Positions 1-5,163 of a DNA stretch of 5,163 nt are shown one piece after another. Source of the DNA: Dehalococcoidia bacterium (GTDB lineage: Bacteria > Chloroflexota > Dehalococcoidia > E44-bin15); the NCBI GenBank assembly GCA_004377275.1, contig SOIC01000149.1, positions 1-5,163 on the forward strand. The letters are read 5' to 3'. The notes beneath the pieces are model-generated. The model saw only the letters and a program-made list of their open reading frames with translations, was not told the DNA's origin and searched no databases. The position numbers and the translations under genes are program-made. Position 1 is the first letter of the stretch, and every line of letters begins with the position of its first letter.

Positions 1-860
1 AGCGTCGCCTCGATTACGGCTGCCGACTTCTCATCGGGCTCGGTGAGCGGGAGGCGAGGCTTGCCCACTCTAAAGCCCACATGGTTCAGGGCGTATTTGA
101 TGGGGATGGGGTTGGAGACAACGAAGAGGGTGTTTATCAGGGGGAGCAGGCGATGGTGAATCGCCGCCGCCTCGCTCAGCTTGCCGCTAACCAGCTTCTC
201 GATCATTTCCCGCACCTGGTTGCCTACAAGATGTGAGACCACGCTGATCACCCCGTAGCCCCCCATGGCGATAACGGGGAAGGTATCGCCGTCGTTGCCG
301 CTATAGACTATGAAATCCTTGCCTGTGCCATTGATGATTTTAGCGATCTGGTCCAGGTTGCCGCTGGCCTCCTTTATGCCCACGATGTTATCGATCTTGC
401 TCAGCCTGATCACGGTATCGGGGGCCAGGTTGGTGACGGTGCGACTGGGCACATTGTAGAGGATGCAGGGCAGGGTGGTTGCCTGGGCGATGGTCTTGAA
501 ATGCGCGAAGAGCCCCTCCTGGGTCGGCTTATTATAGTAGGGGACCACCAGCAGTATGGCGTCCACGCCGATCCGCTCCGCCTCTCTGGTCAAATCCACG
601 CCCTCCCGGGTGCAGTTGCTTCCTGTGCCGGCCATCACCGTCCCTCGTCCTCCCACCGCTTCCTTCACTGCCGCGAACAGTTTGAACTGCTCCTCATCGG
701 TGAGCGTGGAGCGTTCCCCTGTGGTGCCGGAAACCACCAGCCCGTCGCTCCCTGAATCCAGGAGAGCCAGGGAAAGTCGCTTCATCTGCTCATAGTCAAC
801 CCTGCCTTCTTTATCAAAGGGGGTTACCATAGCGGTGAATAATCTACCAAGCTCAGTCAT
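1..860 (-). CDS. dapA: 4-hydroxy-tetrahydrodipicolinate synthase (DapA), C-terminal tip cut by window edge
   Basis: This enzyme condenses pyruvate with aspartate semialdehyde, the committed step towards diaminopimelate and lysine, in the cytoplasm. I translated 286 complete codons from the ATG at 860. By comparison with the family (about 290-300 residues) only roughly 5-12 residues are lost beyond position 1. The frame is open throughout and forms one TIM-barrel aldolase. Visible motifs are GTTGE (residues 45-49, with Thr46 and Thr47 of the proton relay), AGTGSN (77-82), PYYNKP (107-112, relay Tyr109), YNVPSRT (135-141, catalytic Tyr135 and substrate-binding Arg140), GIKEASG (161-167, Schiff-base Lys163) and SGNDGD (187-192). 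All expected catalytic residues are present. The start is supported by AGGAG at 870-874, nine bases upstream, inside the end of asd. The ATG shares one base with the asd stop (TAATG), which suggests coupled translation. Residue 50 is Arg where the family usually has Ser (GES). The identification is secure. Confidence 0.97.
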   Translation of the reverse strand, partial: MTELGRLFTAMVTPFDKEGRVDYEQMKRLSLALLDSGSDGLVVSGTTGERSTLTDEEQFKLFAAVKEAVGGRGTVMAGTGSNCTREGVDLTREAERIGVDAILLVVPYYNKPTQEGLFAHFKTIAQATTLPCILYNVPSRTVTNLAPDTVIRLSKIDNIVGIKEASGNLDQIAKIINGTGKDFIVYSGNDGDTFPVIAMGGYGVISVVSHLVGNQVREMIEKLVSGKLSEAAAIHHRLLPLINTLFVVSNPIPIKYALNHVGFRVGKPRLPLTEPDEKSAAVIEAT

Positions 861-1873
861 TATATCCAGCTCCTATTTATGATGGTCTCCGCGATCTGAA
901 CGGCATTGAGGGCCGCTCCTTTTCTGAGGTTATCGGCTACCACCCACATGGCCAGGCCGCAATCGTGTGAGCTATCCTTGCGGATGCGCCCTACGAAGAC
1001 CTCGTCCGATCCTGCTACTGACCAGGCCTGGGGATAGAGGCTAATATTGGGGTCATCGAGCACCTTGACCCCCGATGCCTCGGCGAGGATGCGCCGTGCC
1101 GTATCAGGGGACATCGGTTCGCTAAACTCGATATGGACCGCCTCACTGTGACCGATGAATACGGGGACTCGCGCGCAGGTGGCCGAAATGGCTATGTCCC
1201 CGGCATGCATTATCTTCCTGGTCTCCTCCACCACCTTCCACTCCTCCTTGGTATAGCCATTGTCCATGAAGAGGTCGATCTCTGGTAGTATGTTGAAGGC
1301 AATCTGGTGGGGGTAGACATGGGGCACCACACTGCGCCCCTCCAGCACCTGTCTGGCTTGTTCGCTCAATTCCTCCAGGGCAGCGGCACCGGTGCCCGAC
1401 ACCGACTGGTAGCTATCCACGATTAACCGCTTGATGGGATTGGCCCTGTGCAGGGGGTAGAGGGCTACCACCAGTTGAATGGTGGAACAGTTTGGGTTGG
1501 CGATGATCCCTTTGTGCTCCTTTATATCATCGGCATTGACCTCAGGGACCACCAGGGGGATCTCGGGATCCATCCTGAAGGCAGCGCTATTATCGATGAC
1601 CACCGTGCCAGCCTGCGCCGCGATCGGTGAGAAGTGTTGGCTGATTTCAGCGCCTGCGGAGAACAGTGCGATATCCATCCCATCAAAAGACTGTTGTGTG
1701 GTCTCCTTGACTTCCAACTCCCTATCGTCGACCGTGAGCTTCCGGCCTGCGGAGCGGTCCGAGGCGAAGAGGTGAAGTGAGCTCATAGGGAAATTGCGTT
1801 GTCCCAGGACCTTAATAAACTCCTGCCCCACCAGTCCCGTGGCGCCTATGATGGCAACATTGAAATCTTTCAT
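860..1873 (-). CDS. asd: aspartate-semialdehyde dehydrogenase (Asd)
   Basis: Asd reduces aspartyl-4-phosphate to aspartate semialdehyde with NADPH, feeding both the lysine/diaminopimelate and the threonine/methionine branches. The 337-residue protein has the usual length for the shorter bacterial form. The N-terminal Rossmann fold carries GATGLVGQE (residues 10-18) and SDRSAGR (38-44), typical of NADPH binding. The catalytic part has DNSAAFR (94-100, Arg100 at the phosphate site), NPNCST (126-131, nucleophile Cys129), SYQSVSGTG (154-162, Gln156), KEEWK (209-213), ARVPV (234-238, substrate Arg235) and GHSEA (241-245, general acid/base His242). ADNLRKGAA (313-321) closes the cofactor site. No key residue is missing. 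The ATG at 1873 overlaps the dapB stop by one base and is preceded by AGGGG at 1882-1886, eight bases away. At its 3' end the TAA overlaps the dapA ATG. Both junctions point to a single translationally coupled unit. Confidence 0.98.
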   Translation of the reverse strand: MKDFNVAIIGATGLVGQEFIKVLGQRNFPMSSLHLFASDRSAGRKLTVDDRELEVKETTQQSFDGMDIALFSAGAEISQHFSPIAAQAGTVVIDNSAAFRMDPEIPLVVPEVNADDIKEHKGIIANPNCSTIQLVVALYPLHRANPIKRLIVDSYQSVSGTGAAALEELSEQARQVLEGRSVVPHVYPHQIAFNILPEIDLFMDNGYTKEEWKVVEETRKIMHAGDIAISATCARVPVFIGHSEAVHIEFSEPMSPDTARRILAEASGVKVLDDPNISLYPQAWSVAGSDEVFVGRIRKDSSHDCGLAMWVVADNLRKGAALNAVQIAETIINRSWI

Positions 1874-2676
1874 TACGAAATCCCCTGCAATCCTAGAAGT
1901 GTCTCGAGGCCAGAGACAAGACCTTTCTTTTTTACCACATGTTTTACTGCCATGACAACCCCGGGCATGAAGGACTCACGGCTGATAGAGTCATGGCTTA
2001 TGGTCAGCGTCTGCCCTAGTGCTCCCAGGATCACCTCCTGATGGGCCAAAAACCCAGGAAGACGCACGCTATGCACACTGACCCCCTCAACCTGCCCGCC
2101 GCGGGTGCCGGCGAGGCTCTCCTTCTCCAGTGGGGGATAGCGAAAAGGCTTTCCCCGCGCTGCCACCATCGCCTGTGCGGTGGCCAGGGCGGTGCCTGAT
2201 GGGGCATCAGCCTTCCCTTCATGATGCTTTTCGATGACCTCGGCATAATCGAAATATCTGGCTGCCAGTTTCGCCAGATGGATCATCAACACCGCCCCCA
2301 TGGAGAAGTTTGGGGCCACCACCGCGCCAACATCGCCCTGCTGACTTAACCTTTCGATCTCGTCAATATCCTCTGAGGAGAGGCCGGTGGTCCCGATAAC
2401 CAGATTAACACCGTGCTTGGCAGCGAGGCGCACTGCAGGCATGGTCGCCTCTCGGATGGTGAAATCCACCATTACATCGGGACTGGTTTGGGAAAGGATG
2501 GTCTCCAGGTCTGAAGAGCAAGGGATCTCCCCGGAGCCATCGGGAAGGAGCAGGAGCTCTCGGTCTGCCTTAAGATCCACGGCGCCCGCCGCCTCAAGCT
2601 CCGCATCGGAGCACAGGGCCCGCAAGACCTCACGCCCCATCCTCCCTGCCGCACCATGAACGATTACCTTTATCAT
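1873..2676 (-). CDS. dapB: 4-hydroxy-tetrahydrodipicolinate reductase (DapB)
   Basis: DapB reduces the DapA product to tetrahydrodipicolinate with NAD(P)H, in the cytoplasm, normally as a tetramer. The 267-residue length is typical. The N-terminal dinucleotide-binding fold has GAAGRMG (residues 8-14), DFT (71-73) and GTTG (95-98). Asp34 and Lys36 lie near the end of the second strand, where NADH/NADPH preference is usually set, but I cannot predict that preference. APNFSMG (121-127) leads into the catalytic domain. EKHHEGKADAPSGT (149-162) holds the signature His pair 151/152 and the catalytic Lys155. SVRLPGFLAHQEV (203-215) is the form seen in many Gram-positive-type DapB proteins, rather than the SVRAGDIVGEH form of E. 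coli. The gene starts 38 bp after pnp and its TAA overlaps the asd ATG. It is therefore probably cotranscribed with pnp upstream and with asd and dapA downstream. Confidence 0.98.
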   Translation of the reverse strand: MIKVIVHGAAGRMGREVLRALCSDAELEAAGAVDLKADRELLLLPDGSGEIPCSSDLETILSQTSPDVMVDFTIREATMPAVRLAAKHGVNLVIGTTGLSSEDIDEIERLSQQGDVGAVVAPNFSMGAVLMIHLAKLAARYFDYAEVIEKHHEGKADAPSGTALATAQAMVAARGKPFRYPPLEKESLAGTRGGQVEGVSVHSVRLPGFLAHQEVILGALGQTLTISHDSISRESFMPGVVMAVKHVVKKKGLVSGLETLLGLQGIS

Positions 2677-2687
2677 CGTTGGATTAG

Positions 2688-2693
2688 ACCTCT
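2688..2693 (-). promoter_or_regulatory. ribosome binding site of dapB in the pnp-dapB spacer
   Basis: AGAGGT lies 11 bases before the dapB ATG at 2676, within the 38-bp spacer 2677-2714, the longest non-coding stretch of the window. The match to the Shine-Dalgarno consensus is moderate and the spacing is slightly long. I see no terminator hairpin followed by a T run and no convincing -35/-10 pair in the spacer. Readthrough from pnp is therefore the simplest source of dapB mRNA, although a promoter inside the pnp coding region cannot be excluded. Confidence 0.6.
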
Positions 2694-2714
2694 TTACGGC
2701 TCTTTGCTAGCCCA

Positions 2715-4943
2715 CTACCTATCGGGGGGCTTCCTCCCTCTATCCGGATAACGCCTCGGCGGCCCTCCCCTCGGTCTGCGCTCCAGATCACCACCCCGAG
2801 GCCGTTGGGGTGGGTTCTGGGGTTTCCCGGCAAAGCCTGACGACATAGTATCCTTCACATTGGACACCTTTGAGAGCCCTTGAAGTACGGCGCGGCGGGA
2901 AAGATTTATCCGCCCCATGCGGTCGATCTCGGTGACCACGACCATGATCTCATCGCCCACCTTGACCACATCCTCAACGCTGGGCACACGGTAGTCGGCA
3001 AGCTCACTGATATGAACCATCCCCTCCTTGCCGGGGAGGATCTCCACGAAGGCGCCAATGCTGATCACCCGGGTCACCCTCCCGGTATAGACAGCACCAA
3101 CCTCCACATCCTTGGTCAAATCCTCGATGATCTTGATCGCCTTTTGTGCTCCCTCCTCACTGGTTGAGCCGATGATTACGGTGCCATCGTTTTCAACGTC
3201 TATGGTCGCCTTGGTCTCCTCGACGATCGACCTGATCATCTTGCCCCCCGGGCCGATGACGGTGCCGATCTTATCGGGGTCGATGGTTATCTTGTACATC
3301 CTGGGGGCATATTTGCTGAGCTCCGGGCGACTGGAGCTGATGGTCTGGCTCATCTTATCGAGGATGAAGCGGCGGGCATCATGCGCCTCTTTAATCGCCT
3401 TCTCGATAACCTCATAGGGGATCCCTTTGAGCTTGATGTCCAATTGGAGGGCGGTGATCCCCTCGGCCGTCCCTGCTACCTTGAAATCCATGTTGCCGTA
3501 GGCATCCTCCAGCCCCTCGATATCGGTGAGCAGAACATATTTATCATTCTCAGCGATCACTCCCATGGCCACCCCGGCCACAGGGCTACTGATGGGAATG
3601 CCGGCATCCATCAGAGACAGGATGCTGGCGCAGACGCTGGCCATGGAGGTCGAGCCATTAGAGGAGAGGGCCTCGGAGACCAGGCGGATGGTATAGGGAA
3701 AATCCTCCTCATTGGGAAGCACGGGGGCAAGCGCCCTCTCCACCAGGGCGCCGTGTCCGATCTCCCGTCGCCCTGGCCCAATAATACGTCTCACCTCACC
3801 AACGGAATAAGGGGGAAAATTGTAATGATGCAGGAAGCGCTTGCTCTCCTCCGGACTGATGGTATCGATGAGCTGCTCCTTTCTCATCGAGCCCAGCGTG
3901 GTAGTGGTCAATACCTGGGTGCCACCGCGGTTGAATAGCGCTGAGCCATGGGTGCGGGGCAGAAAGCCAACCTCACAGGCGATGGGGCGAACCTCACTCA
4001 GCCCACGACCGCCGACACGAGTCCCCCGCTCCAGGATTTGCGACCTTACCTCCCTCCGTAACAGGGATTCGAGGGCGGAGGTGACCTCTTGAAGGGGGAA
4101 CTTTTCCGCCAGCTCCTGGGAAAGCTCCTCTTTAATAGCGGTGAGCGCCTCCTCACGCTCCCCCTTCGGCTTGTAGATCACCTCACTAAGCCTGCCTCCG
4201 ATGATGGCGGAGACCGCTTCCTCAACCTCAGTGCTGATCTCGGTGGGGGTGAAGTCTATCTTGGGCTTGCCACCGGCCTCGCTAAGTTGCTGTTGTAGCC
4301 TGACAATCCCCTGATTCGCCTGCTGCCCAAATTTGATGGCCTCCAGAATCAGCCTGTCAGGCACCTCCTTTGCCCCGGCCTCCACCATGACCAGAGAATC
4401 GCTGGTGCCGGCGATGACAAGGTCCAGAGAACTATCGACCAACTGGGTGAAGGTGGGGTTGAGCACCAGCTCCCCATCGAGGCAACCAACGCGCACCGCC
4501 CCCACCGGCCCCTCAAAGGGGATAGCGGAGAGCGAGAGCGCTGCCGAGGCGCCAATTATGGCCAGCACGTCCGGGTCGTTCTCTTGATCTGCAGAAAGGA
4601 CGGTGATCACGACCTGGATATCATTGCGGAAGCTCTTAGGAAAGAGGGGACGGAGCGATCGGTCGGTGAGCCGATCGGCGAGGATAGCAGCCTGGCTGGG
4701 GCGGCTTTCCCTTCTGATGAAGCTCCCAGGGATCTTGCCGGCGGCATAGTGCCTCTCCTCATAGTCCACGGTCAGCGGGAGAAAATCGGTCCCCTGCCGC
4801 GGCTCACTGGAGACGCAGGCGGCAACCAATACCAAGGTATCGCCATACTGTACCGTGACCGCGCCATCCGCCTGGGTGGCAAGCCTACCGGTCTCAATAA
4901 CAAGTGGCCGATCGCCCACCAGATACTCAAGAATCTGTGGCAT
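2715..4943 (-). CDS. pnp: polyribonucleotide nucleotidyltransferase (PNPase)
   Basis: PNPase degrades RNA 3' to 5' by phosphorolysis, releasing nucleoside diphosphates, and can add 3' tails in reverse; the family is a ring-shaped trimer. From the chosen ATG the protein has 742 residues. The first RNase PH core (about 1-140) includes FIRRESRPS (75-83) and DRSLRPLF (94-101). A helical linker domain spans about 150-310. The second, catalytic core (about 315-545) has SNGSTSM (428-434), the phosphate-binding serine region with Thr432 in the middle, and DAYGNMDFKVAG (480-491). Asp480, Asp486 and Lys488 match E. coli Asp486, Asp492 and Lys494. The KH domain (about 547-605) has the loop IGPGGK (563-568) and the S1 domain covers about 617-686. 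A basic Arg/Gly/Pro tail ends the protein (about 700-742). The frame extends upstream to a TTG at 4982, but that runs into rpsO. The ATG at 4943 has a strong RBS, and the family's usual N-terminus begins there. Confidence 0.98.
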   Translation of the reverse strand: MPQILEYLVGDRPLVIETGRLATQADGAVTVQYGDTLVLVAACVSSEPRQGTDFLPLTVDYEERHYAAGKIPGSFIRRESRPSQAAILADRLTDRSLRPLFPKSFRNDIQVVITVLSADQENDPDVLAIIGASAALSLSAIPFEGPVGAVRVGCLDGELVLNPTFTQLVDSSLDLVIAGTSDSLVMVEAGAKEVPDRLILEAIKFGQQANQGIVRLQQQLSEAGGKPKIDFTPTEISTEVEEAVSAIIGGRLSEVIYKPKGEREEALTAIKEELSQELAEKFPLQEVTSALESLLRREVRSQILERGTRVGGRGLSEVRPIACEVGFLPRTHGSALFNRGGTQVLTTTTLGSMRKEQLIDTISPEESKRFLHHYNFPPYSVGEVRRIIGPGRREIGHGALVERALAPVLPNEEDFPYTIRLVSEALSSNGSTSMASVCASILSLMDAGIPISSPVAGVAMGVIAENDKYVLLTDIEGLEDAYGNMDFKVAGTAEGITALQLDIKLKGIPYEVIEKAIKEAHDARRFILDKMSQTISSSRPELSKYAPRMYKITIDPDKIGTVIGPGGKMIRSIVEETKATIDVENDGTVIIGSTSEEGAQKAIKIIEDLTKDVEVGAVYTGRVTRVISIGAFVEILPGKEGMVHISELADYRVPSVEDVVKVGDEIMVVVTEIDRMGRINLSRRAVLQGLSKVSNVKDTMSSGFAGKPQNPPQRPRGGDLERRPRGGPPRRYPDRGRKPPDR

Positions 4944-4952
4944 AGAATTAAA

Positions 4953-4958
4953 CTCCTT
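4953..4958 (-). promoter_or_regulatory. ribosome binding site of pnp, overlapping the rpsO stop codon
   Basis: AAGGAG, a near-perfect Shine-Dalgarno sequence, ends nine bases before the ATG at 4943. This decides the pnp start in favour of 4943 over the in-frame TTG at 4982, which lies inside rpsO. The first two bases of the site are the last two of the rpsO TAA stop (4957-4959), so ribosomes finishing S15 sit on the pnp initiation region. Termination-reinitiation coupling is a reasonable inference. Confidence 0.85.
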
Positions 4959-5163
4959 ACTTTCGGATACCGAGCCTTGCAATCACCGAGCGGTAACGCT
5001 GAGGGTCGATCCTATTCAAATATGATAACTGCCGCTGCCGTTGTCCCACCAGCATGAGAAGTCCGCGGAGGGAGTGATAATCGTGGCGGTGAACCCTCAT
5101 GTGCTCGGTCAGGCCATTTATCCGCTCCGTAAGGAGGGCGACCTGAACCTCGGGGGAGCCGGT
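4957..5163 (-). CDS. rpsO: 30S ribosomal protein S15, N-terminus outside the window
   Basis: S15 is a primary 16S rRNA-binding protein that helps assemble the 30S platform. The 68 visible codons run from TGSPEVQVALLTERI to LGIRK and the TAA stop. The family has about 89 residues, so roughly 20 N-terminal residues lie beyond 5163. The TGSPEVQ segment is the family hallmark. His21, Asp28 and Ser31 of this fragment match the conserved His-x6-Asp-x2-Ser set used for rRNA contact. Departures from the usual sequence are SLRGL where SRRGL is typical, and QRQRQLSYL where a Leu usually precedes LxYL. The stop lies 13 bp before pnp, reproducing the widespread rpsO-pnp operon. In E. coli S15 represses its own translation through its mRNA leader; that leader would lie outside this window, so autoregulation cannot be judged. 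The short length and missing start are caused only by the window edge. Confidence 0.96.
   Translation of the reverse strand, partial: TGSPEVQVALLTERINGLTEHMRVHRHDYHSLRGLLMLVGQRQRQLSYLNRIDPQRYRSVIARLGIRK

Noticed and set aside
501..795. Two overlapping plus-strand open frames (84 and 79 codons) opposite dapA.
   Set aside because: The minus strand encodes DapA with all catalytic motifs intact through this stretch, so these frames are shadows of its codon pattern.
859..864. TATAAT on the minus strand at the asd/dapA junction, resembling a -10 promoter box.
   Set aside because: It overlaps the dapA start codon, has no -35-like hexamer at 16-18 bases, and arises from the stop/start overlap plus the preceding Ile codon.
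2791..2813. Perfect 7-bp GC-rich inverted repeat (CCACCCC / GGGGTGG, 9-base loop) near the 3' end of pnp, considered as a terminator or RNA control element.
   Set aside because: It lies inside the coding sequence of the Arg/Gly/Pro tail, is not followed by a T run in the direction of transcription, and is expected by chance from GC-rich Pro/Arg/Gly codons.
3381..3938. A 185-codon open frame on the plus strand opposite pnp.
   Set aside because: It is fully antisense to the conserved catalytic core of pnp, shows no family resemblance I recognise, and long antisense frames are common opposite GC-rich genes.
4584..5057. A 157-codon plus-strand open frame spanning the start of pnp and much of rpsO.
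   Set aside because: It is antisense to two confidently identified genes and crosses their junction, with no RBS or recognisable domain to support it.

Overview
The window is a conserved bacterial housekeeping segment of five co-directional genes, all on the minus strand. In transcription order (right to left) they are rpsO (3' part only), pnp, dapB, asd and dapA (C-terminal tip cut by the window edge). Almost every base is coding. The only spacers are 13 bp between rpsO and pnp and 38 bp between pnp and dapB, while dapB/asd and asd/dapA each overlap by one base (TAATG). No tRNA, rRNA, mobile element, CRISPR array, long repeat or rho-independent terminator is visible, and no plus-strand reading frame is credible.

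Right part (about 2715-5163): ribosomal protein S15 followed by polynucleotide phosphorylase, the classic bacterial rpsO-pnp pair of translation and RNA turnover genes. Pnp is full length, with two RNase PH cores, KH and S1 domains, and a short basic Arg/Gly/Pro tail. Left part (1-2676): three lysine/diaminopimelate enzymes. Asd makes aspartate semialdehyde, DapA condenses it with pyruvate, and DapB reduces the product to tetrahydrodipicolinate. The gene order dapB-asd-dapA is not the order of the reactions. The earlier step (aspartate kinase) and the later steps (for example dapL or dapD/E/F, lysA) are not in the window.

Organism: GC is moderately high (estimated by eye in the upper 50s percent) and codon use looks uniform, so nothing suggests recent transfer. 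From memory, the arrangement rpsO-pnp-dapB-asd-dapA and the wording of DapA (PYYNKPTQEG, KDF-x-V-x-SGNDGDT, SHLVGNQ) resemble Chloroflexota of the Dehalococcoidia group, at a higher GC than cultured Dehalococcoides. This is an inference of moderate confidence and could not be tested here.

I found no previously undescribed system. The points worth a second look are modest: tight translational coupling along the cluster, altered residues around the predicted lysine feedback site of DapA, the RG-rich tail of Pnp, and small departures from consensus in S15.
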